Positions 52,863 to 63,895 are shown, counted from the first letter of the stretch. The stretch: 64,000 bases of DNA from Dendrophyllia cribrosa (GCA_024195265.1 JAJLRJ010000005.1:21300536-21364535); one strand, 5' to 3'. A program made the numbers and translations. Notes: generated by a model not told the origin, from the sequence alone.

Positions 52863-53185
52863 AGTGTTAGTTTTCTTATAAATGTAATATACACAAAAAT
52901 AAAAAAACTAAAACAAAAACAAAACAAAGGTGGTGTTAAAAGTATTAGGAAGGACGTTATTATTATATAAGTACACAAAACACGCAACAAAGAACGCATT
53001 AATGTTAAAACAAGAAGCTGTACATAGCTTGAACTCGTGGCGCCTTTAACTCATTGCAGCATTGATTCCTGAGTGTTTTGAGTGCTTTAGCTTAAAATTA
53101 TGTCTATTAATCAAAGGCTCCTAAGAGCCAACCCATGAAGAAGAAATGCTAACGCGTAACGCAATATTGCCGTAAGTTTACGTTT
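52863..53185. other. Gene-free stretch
   Basis: Nothing supported here, although it directly follows the Polinton-like gene set on the minus strand. Confidence 0.4.
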
Positions 53186-53455
53186 TCACACTGACGTGGG
53201 TTTGGGGGCTGTTAGTTTCACTTGAAGTGGTTGCCCTTTTCTCTGATCATAATAAGTCAGATAGCGCTGTAACACCTGATTGTACAGTCTCGCTTTTTCG
53301 TCATCATCTAACTCTTTACTGGATAAAATCTGTCCCATTTCACTGTCTAAGTTTTTTAAAGTTTGAGTCACAGGTGGGGATAATATCTTCTGGCGTTGTT
53401 GGAATCGTTACGGGGTGTTCTCGGGAACGAGAACCATGCGCTTGGTATGATTCAT
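53186..53455 (-). pseudogene. Small Polinton protein (MVLVPE motif)
   Basis: From an ATG at 53455 the frame reads MNHTKRMVLVPENTP, a TAA at 53410-53408, then continues in phase with helical, charged sequence (TQTLKNLDSEMGQIL, ARLYNQVLQRYLTYYDQ) to the stop at 53186. A short protein with an early M-V-L-V-P-E motif and a QVLQRYL helix is a recurrent Polinton/adintovirus gene of unknown role, from memory. The TAA suggests decay. It starts where the previous gene ends (53456). Confidence 0.5.
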
Positions 53456-53782
53456 TTAGGTAAGTATGGAACTTAATACACGAAGCACGGGTGGTAACAA
53501 AACACTTAAAAAGTTTCCTCCGTGTTGGACCAAGATTTTCTTTTTCTTAGCAAGGGGCGTACTTTTTTCAGCTAGAGCAATCAAGGATTTCTTGTGGGTT
53601 AAAAGTTTCCTCTTGGCGGGTTTACTGACAGGCACAGTTTCTTTCAACACGTTGAGAACACACTCACAAATGGTTCTTACTAAAGCGTCGTCGGCTACTT
53701 TCAAAATCGCTTTACGCTGAGCTGGAGTACACTTGGTAAGGAGTTTAAGAAAGTCGTGGTTCTTTCTCAGTCGCTGGGCCAT
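53456..53782 (-). CDS. Small basic protein with hydrophobic C-terminus (adenovirus pX-like)
   Basis: 108 residues from the ATG at 53782-53780 (MAQRLRKNHDFLKLLTKC). Features: CTPAQRKAILKVADD, TICECVLNVLK, a strongly basic middle (KPAKRKLLTHKKSL, KKKKILVQHGG) and a hydrophobic end (FLSVLLPPVLRVLSSIL). This pattern, two Cys-containing helices then a KK-rich part then a hydrophobic tail, matches a small protein always near the ATPase in adintovirus-like elements and compared by others to the adenovirus core peptide X. It starts 35 nt after the ATPase stop. Intact frame. Confidence 0.6.
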   Translation of the reverse strand: MAQRLRKNHDFLKLLTKCTPAQRKAILKVADDALVRTICECVLNVLKETVPVSKPAKRKLLTHKKSLIALAEKSTPLAKKKKILVQHGGNFLSVLLPPVLRVLSSILT

Positions 53783-53816
53783 ACTCAACTGATTTATATC
53801 GCTGTGATCAGCCTTT

Positions 53817-54915
53817 TTATACCTTTTGGATGTAAGCGTACTGGGTGTCCCCTGGGAAGATGTTGGTCCGCAACCGGAAGTCGGCAGTTGTTTCCGGCTT
53901 AAGATCGCATAATAAGTACCCATTAGGTCTTTTGGTTGCATCTTGGAAGGCTTCTTGCATATGTTTTGTATGAGCGGGAAACATCTGTTTTGCTAAATGA
54001 GTCACTTGACTGCTATCGCGTGGAGATTTAAACAGTACTAGATAGTGGCAGTTTAAAGGGGAAGTATCACGGGAATTTTGATGTTTTTTTTTGGTCAAAG
54101 CCATTTTGCAATACCTTTACTTATTTACAAAGTAATACTAAAACACCAAGATAGTGAAATCAACCAATTCTTGAAAGAGAGACAGATTATGCTCTGTTCA
54201 GCCCATTTGGAGACGAAAATGTGGTAACTTGAAAAAGATTAGCCTAATTTTTTTCAAGTTGTATTTCATTGAGGCACAGTCCGTCTATGACCAGAGACCC
54301 TAATCGACAGTTTTGATATATTTTGTGATAATTTATCACACCATTGGAGCTTTATTTTTCGGTTTCTGATCATTCAATAACATTTTTTGTTTTTTGAAAT
54401 GACACCAAATCCCCGTGATACTTCCCCTTTAAGCTGATATCTCTTAATTCTTTTCCCCGGTGAAAGATGTTTTGCAAAATAAAGATGACACTCAAATTGC
54501 GATGATGGCAACCCTTGGTAAACAAACTAGTAATTCGCTGATCATTACTAAGTTCTTGCATCAGATCATCAATAACCACAAGGTTTCGAATCGATGGATT
54601 TATCATAGATTCCAAGTCACTCAGTACCCCCTCCACAAAAGTGATGTTAGGAATAGCTCGTACCATTTCATTGTACGCTGGTTGATAAATCCCGTAACAC
54701 CATATAATATTTTCAGGCGCGCCATCGATCACGTCTTCTCCTGATTTTAATAAACGTTTAACAAATTGACTTTTTCCGCAACAGGTAGGGCCTGCCACGA
54801 GTGTGGGGAAGGGATGTTTCCACCTCGGATCCATGATCACAACTGACTGATTAAACTGCAAACACTTTGATTTATAGAAAAATCGTTTTAGGTTCAGCCT
54901 CTTTCCCATACACAC
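53817..54915 (-). pseudogene. Polinton packaging ATPase, split by a MITE
   Basis: The FtsK/A32-type ATPase that pumps DNA into the capsid. The 5' part (54915 to 54429) has the Walker A motif in AGPTCCGKSQFVKRLL, a conserved WCYGIYQPAYNEM and the Walker B motif NLVVIDDLM. The 3' part (54056-53817) has HYLVLFKSPRD, LAKQMFP, NGYLLCDLK and LRTNIFPGD, the typical C-terminal motifs. A 372-bp MITE (54057-54428) separates the parts. Leaving it and one TTAA copy out, the frame is in phase. Start at the first ATG (54915), 17 nt after the stop of the zinc-finger gene; a later ATG before DPRWKHPFP is possible. Confidence 0.8.
54057..54428. mobile_element. TTAA-flanked MITE in the ATPase gene
   Basis: 372 bp. 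The ends AGGGGAAGTATCACGGG and CCCCGTGATACTTCCCCT are inverted; TTAA flanks both (54053-54056, 54429-54432). No coding. TTAA target, AGGG end: piggyBac- or Kolobok-like. Confidence 0.85.
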
Positions 54916-54931
54916 GAACCATGTTGGTATT

Positions 54932-55072
54932 CTATAATTTAGCGAATTGGAGCCAATATTTTCGTTCGATTTCAGTTAAGTCATGCACTTGAGCTAAATG
55001 ATTTGCTAATTTCACTAAACATTTCGCATGACAATCAGGAATGGGGCAATGTTTACATTTCCTTCGTACCAT
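54932..55072 (-). CDS. Small zinc-finger protein of the Polinton-like element
   Basis: 46 residues from the ATG at 55072 (MVRRKCKHCPIPDCHAK), with C..C, C...C and a HLAQVHDL histidine pair giving a C2H2-like fold, ending YWLQFAKL. An in-frame ATG 16 codons upstream (55120) exists. Small CPIPxC...H..xVH proteins occur in the same position in adintovirus-like elements as I recall. Function unknown, probably DNA or RNA binding. Its stop lies 17 nt before the ATPase start, suggesting one transcript. Confidence 0.6.
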   Translation of the reverse strand: MVRRKCKHCPIPDCHAKCLVKLANHLAQVHDLTEIERKYWLQFAKL

Positions 55073-55395
55073 GTTCACTCGAGGAAAGTTGGTTATAAAT
55101 GAACAAATTGTCTGAAACACTTAATTTTATACTCATTTGTGGGGACAATAGGGACCAAAGGGACACTTTAACGTTGTGTTTTTCCCTGGGATCGCGCATG
55201 CGCGCGCGCCTCTGAGACAGTCAACAAGCCATGATTAAAATTCTGCCAACTTTGTTTATTTACAAACTATTTTCCTTTGTACAAAACGACTATAAAAAAG
55301 CTATGCAGAATACTATTTACAACTAGAAGCGATCTTATATACAATCTTTTGGAACTATTTTTGAGAGTAAAAAATCTATGTACAAACTTGAAAAC

Positions 55396-57733
55396 TTAAA
55401 TATCTAAGGGAAGCGTGCTAACTCCATCTGCGAGAACTTTATGTTTGGGGTAAAAATAAGAAAATGCATCCCTGACTTGCTCATAAGTGTACATCGTATT
55501 ATTTACAACTCTGAAACCGCGATTCACCCCGGAACTATTTTGTTTTGTGAGCAACACTTGTAAATACTTGTCTTTGTTGATATCATTACAACTAAACTTG
55601 TCTTTGGCCCCAAAACAGTAATAACACAAACCCACGATTCCTTCTCCTTCCCACTCAACTTTGAAAAGACCTGGGGTTCTCTTATCATACGCTTTATGCT
55701 CGGGCGTATCGGTACGCAGAAACCAGTTGCATTTGTCTGCTTCGAACTCTGCTTTCAATTCAGGTTTCACTAGACTTTCCGCACTTTCCCCTGAAATGGC
55801 AATATACGCACTGTCTGTGTCCATCTCACACATTTGAAAATCGCTACGGTCTAAATACTTGTCTAGAAAATCAAAATAAAATTGCAGCATGCAAAGTTTC
55901 GCATACTGGTACACAAAAAAAACGAGGGGTGTTAACTTTACAACTGGCCTCCACATCAGTACAATACTCCACGTTCCTATGCTTTAGGAGGTTATACAGT
56001 GACCGTATGATCTATTTCCAAATTAAAAAGACAAGAGTTATAAGTTTTCTGTATATCAACATATTGTCCTCATCCCCTATGATCCCTGAAAAGAAACAAA
56101 AACTTACCAACTTCATTGTATCCGCAATGATGTTTTTGTTGGGGACAGCGTCTCCAAACGTTTTGAAGCAGGACTTGGGAGTAAACTTGATCACCTGGTA
56201 CACTTTGGTGACCTCCAAACCATGCTCCAGGTACCATTTGAGGAGGGGTGTGGTCAGCAGGATCTTTCCTCCTTTCAGGCTGCCAATAAGACTACATCGC
56301 GGCTGGGGTATGATGTTGTGTTCCTCCGCATATGCTTTCATGTACCCCCCAATATCCTCTCGACTGATGTTGGTGTTTTTAAAGATAGGGCACATCTCGC
56401 TGAACTTATCCTTCAAATGCTCTGGTACGCGAATATCCACTTCCACGCACCCAAACAAACGCTCATTTCGCATCTCACTCAATTCGCTCTGGGCTCATAA
56501 TCTTGATCGTATACAAGGTTCTCCTCACTTCGGTGGCAATGAATCGCTGTAGTTCTCGGTTGGTTTTATTCATCTGACGCCATTCACACTCCCACATCTC
56601 CACGACACGGTAGCCTTTGCTGTGAATGTACTCGGTGTTGGCACTGGTTTCTTGTAACAGCTCACTCATGGGTTTCTTGCGTTTCTCATTCATTTCTTTT
56701 CCCTGATTAAGGGCGCAATCGTGACCGTGCCAGAAACAGCCGTGAAACTGATAGACCGTCTAAGTCTGGGCGTTAAATCCGTCGACGGGAAGTCTTCTGC
56801 CACCAATACGTTTCTCTGTATTCAGCTGATGGCTGATATGTATTCTCTCTTGGTGCGCCACCCACTCTAACCATTCAATTGCCATCCGAATAGACCCTTT
56901 TGGTTTGAATTCATTCTCTGCAAGGCGTCGCGTGTAGCTGCCGGTGGGCATGTCTTGCATAATAGCCCATAGATAAAGCACATTAGCATCATACCCCACA
57001 ATTTTTTTACACAGCTTAGCCGCCTGGCCTCTCTCAGCTTCCCTCAGTTTGGTTTTGCCGGCCTCGTGGTAGCAGTGAAAGATGATACTAGGCCCGCCGG
57101 TGTTGTTATCTTTGATTATATGATACAGGTCGCTATCAGGTTGGTTGAACAGGCTGAAGAACGTTTGTTCGTCCAAGAACGAGAAGAGATACTTGAGGGT
57201 GAGACCAGGGACAGAAATGCCATCTTTGAACATATTGATGTTTTGCTCTTGCCAGAATGCACTCATCTTTTCTACGGCTTCTTAGAAAGGCACCACATCC
57301 AAGTTAGTGTACCAGGTGAGAAATTTTTTAACTGTGATCATCTGATTTTCTTCCCACACTTGCTGACAGTAAGCATATTCTTCTTCTGAGATGTTTTGAT
57401 TTTTGAGAGTTGAAAAAACGCAGCGTGCGGCGGTAGTGATGTTTGTTCGAGCTTATCCAACCCGTCTATCCACTTATACGGAAAGAACCCTTTGGTCTGT
57501 TCGCATTCATAGGCTTTCAGGAACTGCTTGTAGTTGAATCCAGGTGCTAGATAGTTGGTGATATCCAGAAACTTGAGAAACTTGGTCTTGTGAAGCATGT
57601 GATTGTTGTTTTTCTTCACAGAGAACTTGATAGGGTGATGTTTGATGAGGTACGGCAACAGAAATTGCTTGGCGATGTTGACATCATATTTTCCTGAGTT
57701 GAAACCCAGCACCGGTAGTTCAATGATGTAAGC
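55396..57733 (-). pseudogene. Protein-primed DNA polymerase B (DNA_pol_B_2), broken
   Basis: The replicative polymerase of the element. Fragments in several frames run in order: exonuclease motif FNSGKYDVN near the 5' end; FLDITNYLAPGFNYKQF; KKIVGYDANVLYLWAIMQ, the motif A region; VYQFHGCFWHGH, preceded by TAG at 56762-56760; SLKGGKILLTTPLLKWYLEHG; NIIADTMKLV; and motif C, CEMDTDSAYIAIS, in 55956-55396. Frame breaks lie near 57330, 56480 and 56010-55960. The 5' end (exonuclease I motif) is missing. The gene begins abruptly at the truncated integrase, the result of a deletion. Confidence 0.8.
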
Positions 57734-58309
57734 GTGTTTTTAGCAGTAAAAAAATTGTACATTTTTCCCTTAAAAGAACGGTTGAATCTTTCAACCACCG
57801 ACGCCTTTAATCCCGAGTAGTTGTAAAAAATCAATGTTATTGTCACAAAGAAACTTCTGAACACACGATTAAGAAACTCCGTTCCCTGATCCGTTTGAAG
57901 TTTAAGCAGTTTGCGACCAGAAGATAGAATCGTTCGAAAGGCCTTGACTAGCTCTTGACCCTGTTTTGTCTTCAAGGGCAGGACCCGAGCATACTTGCTA
58001 AAGACATCTAGACAAGTGAGGAGGTATTTGTAACCCTTGTTATATCGACTTAGACTTTGAACATCCACCAACTCAGCTTGAAATTGAGCATTATTTTATG
58101 ATGGGAACAATGACTTTACTTCTCTTGTAATGTCTACGCGCCGGTTTATGAAGCGTATAAACGTCTTGCTGACTCAACCAATCTTCAACTTGTTTACGAG
58201 AAATCTTGCTCTTTCCTTTCTCTTTGACCGCCCTGTACACAGCATCCAAACCACCAAAACTTGCGGGAGGACTCAGATCGAGGTAAATGCTGGCGAGAGT
58301 TTTCTCCAT
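57733..58309 (-). pseudogene. Polinton retroviral-type integrase, truncated
   Basis: ATG at 58309 (MEKTLASIYLDLSPPASFGG). The N-terminal domain, KISRKQVEDWLSQQDVYTLH, is typical of Polinton integrases. A one-base gain in an A-run near 58095 shifts the frame just before the core. The core has an Asp in the QAELVDVQ segment, LQTDQGTEFLN with the second Asp, and VVERFNRSF with the Glu. Two compensating frameshifts distort 57850-57830. Coding ends after FFTAKNT, where polymerase sequence begins, so the chromodomain-type C-terminus is deleted. Confidence 0.8.
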
Positions 58310-58490
58310 CGCAAAACTCGGAGTTTTGTACAATGACTTTGCCACAACAACAAGCAAATACACGACGAATGCGATTAAAAATCCTCTCTAGTGCAAGGGA
58401 GGGTGAAGGTGGACAGCAACCCATCATTAGTGACTTCTCTGACGATCGGAACTCAAATGACTATTCTCTCCACAGTGCTCACTTATATAT

Positions 58491-58781
58491 CTAGTCTCCT
58501 ATCTGGATGAGAGTGGGAACGAGAAAATCGAATAATCGTTACCAGTCCTCCTCGGTCAATCCTAATTGTTCGGCAAAATTTAAAAATACCAATAATCTTC
58601 CCCAATTAACTTGCGTGAATACTTCAGAATGGAGTTGTTTTAACTTACTTAGTTTCGACCCCGACAAATCGCAAAATCCCTCCTTCGATAACATAATTTC
58701 AGGTGTAGTAAAACTTAAACTTTGTGCTACAAGGCGGTATAGGTCGAAACAAAATCAAAGTGAGGAAGGTCTTATACCCAT
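58491..58781 (-). pseudogene. Bcl-2-like ORF with BH1 motif, decayed
   Basis: Between the first gene and the integrase, one minus-strand frame runs from an ATG at 58781-58779 to a TAG at 58493-58491, with an early TGA (58757-58755) and a TAA (58541-58539). The 51-codon open part starting at 58694 contains QVNWGRLLVFLNFAEQL, a close match to the BH1 motif of Bcl-2 family proteins (V-N-W-G-R-[IV]-x-x-[FL]). A preceding amphipathic helix (LYRLVAQSLSF) has the spacing of a BH3-like helix. Bcl-2 relatives block or promote cell death at mitochondria. A viral or acquired copy would fit an anti-apoptotic role, but length, stops and identity are uncertain. Confidence 0.5.
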
Positions 58782-58835
58782 GTTTACTGAGAAAGAGACA
58801 AACACGCTGACTCAAATGAACATGCTTTATTACTT

Positions 58836-59491
58836 TTATAGACACAATTTGTTTTGAAAAGCATTAATTACAACGTAGAGGTCCATTGGTTGCTCTTCTT
58901 TTCTAAAAACAGTCTCAGGGCATTGAACTTCAACTTGGCTGTCAATTTCCAAAGCACTGGGATCTTTGCACTTCAGTCCACAAGCATACAGAATTCGATC
59001 TTGTAGCTCACCAAAATTTTTGAGTTCCAAGGAAGTGAGATAGATGCTAGTCCAAGGCAGCTTTGGTAATTCGGTTCATACGCTTCCCACGACTTGGCTA
59101 ACTTGAAACCAAGAGCGCTGCACACGCTTTCGGCGGTTTTCATGACGATGTTGAGATCGATGTTTTCCACCACATCGTCGTGGTAATACATCCACGCATC
59201 TTCGCTATCCATCATGAGACACGGGTGTTGTCTTTGGCTTGGATGGTCAATAGTGCAACCATTGCAGCAATTCACTTTTGCTTCTTGGATGAGCATGTCA
59301 AGCATTGCGGCGTACATAAGCTGGAACACCTGGCCGATAAAGCTAGCTATCTTTTGCCTTTGGACGTTTTGGAACCATCTTGTAATAACGAGAGTGATAA
59401 AATATTCTAAAATGAGAGTTTGGTAAGAATAACGCTCTCGATAATTTTCACGCTTTTTATTCAAACAGACAATACAACTCACAATATCCAA
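58836..59491 (-). pseudogene. Unknown Polinton gene with CTIDHPSQRQHPC motif
   Basis: The first frame (59491-58973) has a central segment FQLMYAAMLDMLIQEAKVN and a Cys/His cluster (CCNGCTIDHPSQRQHPC), then DAWMYYHDDVVENIDLNIV and ESVCSALGFKL. A one-base shift near 59075 moves coding to the second frame (to 58836): PKLPWTSIYLTSLELKNFG, PMDLYVVINAFQNKLCL. Similar ORFs accompany Polinton/adintovirus-like elements in cnidarians as I recall. The function is unknown. The start is not certain; the ATG before YAAML or further upstream could be used. It is the first gene of the strand, near two CRE sites. Confidence 0.5.
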
Positions 59492-59563
59492 TCAGGGTGT
59501 GAATAGAGCGGGCAAGTTTGGGCCGGTCTATTGTTTCAGAATAACACAAAAGGAATTGGTAGT

Positions 59564-59671
59564 TGACGTCATTGACTAGGCACCTAATCCACCTAATCCA
59601 AATTAGTATGCGGGAAATCCAAATTGTGACGTCATTGACTAGGCACCTAATCCACCTAGTCCACCTAGTCC
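59564..59671. promoter_or_regulatory. Repeated TGACGTCA (CRE) motif
   Basis: TGACGTCA at 59564-59571 and 59627-59634, each followed by ttgactaggcacctaatcc, period 63 bp. Located 75-180 bp upstream of the first minus-strand Polinton gene, so it could be its promoter; this is inferred from position only. Confidence 0.45.
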
Positions 59672-59691
59672 ATAACAAGGTTAAATCTAAT

Positions 59692-62600
59692 GGCCCTATA
59701 CTACTACAGAAACACACGGGCGATGTTGTTAGAAAAATGTGAAGAAAAGAAGCATAATAACGTATTGTATACATTTACGAGTTATCATCGTATTCTTGTT
59801 TTAATTCCGGCTTTAATACCAAGAACAGTTATAATCTTGAAAATAGGAAGTTATTTGAATTAATGGTATCTGATATAAATGTTACCTGGTTTAATTAATC
59901 TGGAATATTTTGGCTTATTACGGTCTGGATCGATGCTTATACCTGTCTTTCCCAGCAGTCGATAGTCCAGTCCAGAGATGGACAGTACATGGACGAGTAG
60001 AAACTGGGCACTAGTGATAAACAAAATGGCGCCAGATCAATTATGTGATCAATTATTAATTATTATCAGATCAGTTATGTGTATATGTCTTATATAATTG
60101 CTTATGAAAATAACAATACAGAAACAGACAACACTGCCCAAGGAAAGGTTCGTATTTTGTTATTTTCTTTGTTTATTAGCTCATGTTGGCTTTGATCCGA
60201 ACGATAAACATACGGCAAGTGGCTTATTTTCCGTTTTCTAAATGTAAGTCTGCTCTCAGAGGCAGTAAGTAGCAAGACAATTCATATCTATAGTTACTTT
60301 AGAAATTAAATTTTCATTGGTTTTCTCTTTGGAGCATGTATTTGTCTTGTAGCTTGCCGAACTATTCATGTTTCCAATCAGGACCTCGTTGTCAATCATT
60401 GTTTTTGGTACTCGCATGTAGCATGTAGTACATTTTTGGCCACTAAAATTTTGCCTGCCGCTTAAACTTTACACACTTTTTTTTGCATGCGCGTTCTTCC
60501 CAATAATCGTTTAAAAAATTATTGTTATTTCATCTTTGTAAACAACGCCACATCGGCGATATTCAAAGCTAATTTTACTCCAAAATCTTTACGGTCACAC
60601 AAAGTCCACAAAGGCTGATTTTTAAAGTAGGTTTACTACTAAACCACATAATGCTTCAGAGTACTGTTACTATCGTTGAAATTATATTTGCTCATTTTAC
60701 TTTCACACTTAATTTTAGTTGGAAAGGGTGAATACTTTAAGAAATTTTTTTGACTAAACTTGGGTCAAAATTCTAGTAGTTTTCGACCCACAAGTACCTT
60801 GGATCACGTTGATTCTAACATCTTCTGCGCGTTATAGAATTTTGAGATAATATTCACCCCACTGTATTATTACCTCGATATATAACCCCATGTAAAATAT
60901 TATTGAAATCTGAGATGTGCGATGTAGACTAATATTTTTATATTGCATGGTTTTCAGATGGATCCTCTCTTAAAATGTTACAATGTCCTACTCTTCCAGA
61001 TATTTATAGGTAAATTGTTCCATAATTTGGGGGCAGCGGCACAAAATGCCTTGTCCCCCAATTTTTTTTTATAGTATAAGGATAACAATGATTTAGAAAA
61101 GAGAAAGAAATGAGCTTTACTTATGATTCATTTTTAGCAACGTGACTTATATGATATTTCCAAGAAAGATGCTGATCTAATTCCATTGATCTCATACTAT
61201 CCACTTTCTTCGCAGTTCATATGAATATATTTTGAGTCCATATTCACATTATCATACTTCATGAGTGTATAATAGAATTCACAATTGACAAAGTTCCCAT
61301 CTGGCCTTGCAGCTCAAACGACTTTGTAACACCTGTTAACAAAGACTAAACTGGCAGCAAGCTTAATAAATAAATAAATAATAAATAACTATATTTAGAG
61401 AGGAAAGCCGCATCAGCTGTAGCATATTAGCTTACAATTACTGAAACTTACCGAGTTGATAATGTTCACTGTGTGCCCTCTTGAGTCTTTGGTTGTGAAT
61501 GCTTGCATTTGATGTAATATACATGTGCCAAGCATAAAAAAGGGTGTCTCGTCAGGATTTCGAAACAACGAGATGTGGGTTCAATTAAATGTAAGTAAAT
61601 AGAGGACTTGGGATGTGAGAAAGTACATGTAGCTGCTGTTGGAAAGGGAAAATCTGAATATATTTTGTGTCTAAATACACATCATAAAATACTTTATATC
61701 ATCATAATTATGTCCTCTTGAGTCTTTGGTTGTGACTGTCACTCACTCTGATTTTAAATAAGCTAATTACATCTTAAATTACGCTTTATAATTTTAAATA
61801 AGTTCAAATATCTCCACTCGTACTACACAATTTCAAATACAAAATGATAATCGCCTAGAAAGGTAAAAAACCCACTCTGTCCAGTTGGAATTAACGTTAA
61901 AGTTAGATTTCTTAATAGTTCAAGTCACTTAGCTTTCTTTGGCTTTCTCGGGAACAGGAGTTGCAGACAACTTTGTCAATAAACTGAAAGAGCATGTAAT
62001 AGTTGACATAACCGAAAAAGAGTTTAGTTTGTTCAAGAAAGTGAATGACAGGCAAGTGACACGAGTTTTAATAAAAAAACTCAGAGTATAAGAATCGCAT
62101 GGTCAATCGACATTATATAGTTTACATGGTTATTGCTCCTGATGTTATTTTCGAAATACATTTTGAAAGTGACAGGTAACATTAACCTAGATCTGCCAGA
62201 AGCAAAAACAGACGTCATTTGTTCTATATTCGAAACATTATTGAATTTATCTTCAACCAAATGCTATTCCCATAAAGTTTATAAATTGTTAAAACATATT
62301 TGATAGTGCATTACGAAAATCATTCCACAACATTTTTGAAGAGTTTTTTAAAGAGTCTCTCCGAGGCAATTTAATTCGAATTACTGATCAGATTTGAATA
62401 AAACAATGTAAGGATTGAAAATCTCTTGCACAAATCCAAGATCTTTAGTTTTTGCCATAAAACCTAGCAGGATTTTGTGTGCCCTCGCTGGCTTTTCAGA
62501 ATCTCCTCAATCCCAGTTTGCATCTTCTAACATGAGACTGTTGATAGCAAAAAAAATATAATTTGTAAAATGGAACTGATTAAAACTCAAAAGCCTTTTC

Positions 62601-62699
62601 AAACGAGTTATTTGTGTTTCTCTTCTAAAAGCTTCATGTAACGTCCTCGCCATGTTGTTTCCCATATGGTGGTATCTATAAGCGGTGCCATTTACCAGG
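59692..62699. other. Gene-free stretch
   Basis: About 3 kb of AT-rich DNA without convincing genes. 61000-61080 (tccataatttgggggcagcg) resembles the tail of a repeat, but I cannot confirm it. Confidence 0.4.
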
Positions 62700-63086
62700 A
62701 CATTTTTGCATTAAGCGTTGCTCTAACTCTGTTGCAGTGGTGTTCTTTCACCCTGATGAAGATCCTTCAGGTGTTGAGTGGTTGCAACGCGAGTCTCGCC
62801 ACCTTTTTCTTTCCAAAACATCAGATCTCGAGTCTCATAGTAAGAAGCGTCTTCTGTACCATGGCCGAGAAAATAAACACCACTTTCAACTTCTGCTTTT
62901 GTAGGGGTCATCATCTGGACTGCTGCTGCTAATGGAAACCCGGTAGAGTCTGTCGAATAACCCACGAGTGGAATTGGAGAAACCCTGGGCTTTCCAGAGT
63001 GGTCGTAGAAGCAACTGTGTCTCAAGTTATCCCAGAACTTCAGCAGATGAACAGTTGTGTAACCTTTGCCTGGTTTGGGCCACTGT
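62700..63086 (-). pseudogene. Unidentified repeat-family protein (CFYDHSGKPR), copy 2
   Basis: The minus strand encodes RHSCFYDHSGKPRVSPIPL, LVGYSTDSTGFPLAAAVQ, MMTPTKAEVESGVYFLGHG, then the ETRDLMFWKEKGGETRVA segment, in a single frame. It is better preserved than the copy at 26980-28110 and shows about 40 residues that copy 1 has lost. Interrupted at 63087 by a LINE; the upstream part resumes at 63902 (SLASTDEPTV). Family unknown to me. The protein looks folded, not low complexity, which suggests a real transposon gene. Confidence 0.5.
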
Positions 63087-63093
63087 AATATTG

Positions 63094-63166
<73 letters not shown>

Positions 63167-63895
63167 ATGCTTTATTTAAACTGGAAAAATCTTTCAGTAT
63201 TAAAAAAACACTGGTCTTAACAAAATGTCCAGTCTAGCTAAATAATATACAAGCAATTATAAAATATCAAAAAACTATCTTTCCAACTAAAATAATATAC
63301 AAGCATAAAATATAAAAAATCTGTTAAAAAATGGTTGGCACAATATTAATTAAAAGAATCACAATGTGCACCTGTGAATTTCAATATCATCTTTCCTTAA
63401 ATAATCGTATAGTTCTCTCAAAAAAGATAAAACAGTTATTTTCTTAATTTGCATTGACAGCGAATTCCAATTTTTGGATGCAGCTACTTCAAATGATCTT
63501 TGCCCAGAAGAGGTCTTTGCAACCTTTACAACCTTTACATTTGAATTACACTTGTCCCTAAGAGATCTACTATGAACTTGCACAGTACACCACTTAACTG
63601 CTTTGGACAATTTTAATTGTTTACAATTCTGAAGATGTAAATAAATCTAAGGAATCGTCTTATGTTAAAAAGTGTCAATAAACCCAAGATATTCCTCATT
63701 TCTTGTGTACATGTTGTTCTGTCTCAAAGCCTTATTTTGTACTTTTTCAATCTTTTCAGCTAGGCTTTTATTACACTCATGCCAAACAACCCAACCATAG
63801 TACAACACTGGAAGTATTGTTTGCTTGTAAACTCTTAGTAAGATCTTAGTAGCTAAGAAACCTGAGAGTCTGTTCATTAGTGCAATCTTAGGGTT
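63087..63895 (-). mobile_element. 5'-truncated CR1/L2-like LINE with AAT tail
   Basis: An 809-bp insertion flanked by CACTGT (63081-63086 and 63896-63901). The minus strand encodes the end of a reverse transcriptase: NPKIALMNRLSGFL, YKQTILPVLYYGWVVWHEC, EKIEKVQNKALR, SGQRSFEVAASKNWNSL and LSFLRELYDYL. Then comes a 3' UTR and an (AAT)n tail. It is truncated at its 5' end inside the thumb or C-terminal region. Frames differ between the two halves (63928-63665 and 63610-63359). Confidence 0.8.
63092..63164. repeat. (AAT)n microsatellite
   Basis: About 24 consecutive AAT units, the 3' tail of the LINE on the minus strand. Confidence 0.9.

Larger units (their letters stand above)
53186..59491 (-). 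mobile_element. Decayed Polinton/adintovirus-like element
   Basis: Minus-strand gene set typical of Polintons (Mavericks) and adintoviruses: retroviral-type integrase, protein-primed family B DNA polymerase, packaging ATPase, small basic proteins and a zinc-finger protein. Capsid proteins and the adenain protease were not found. They may have been lost or replaced by the LINE and repeats to the left. Every large gene has frameshifts or stops, and no terminal inverted repeats were recognised, so the element limits are approximate. It is an old copy. Confidence 0.8.

Noticed and set aside
55929..56552. 207-codon plus-strand frame
   Set aside because: Antisense to the DNA polymerase, whose motifs are clear on the other strand.
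58507..58857. 116-codon plus-strand frame
   Set aside because: Serine/asparagine-rich with no family motif; the opposite strand carries the BH1 motif.
63092..63164. Independent microsatellite of interest
   Set aside because: It is the AAT tail of the LINE, not a separate feature.
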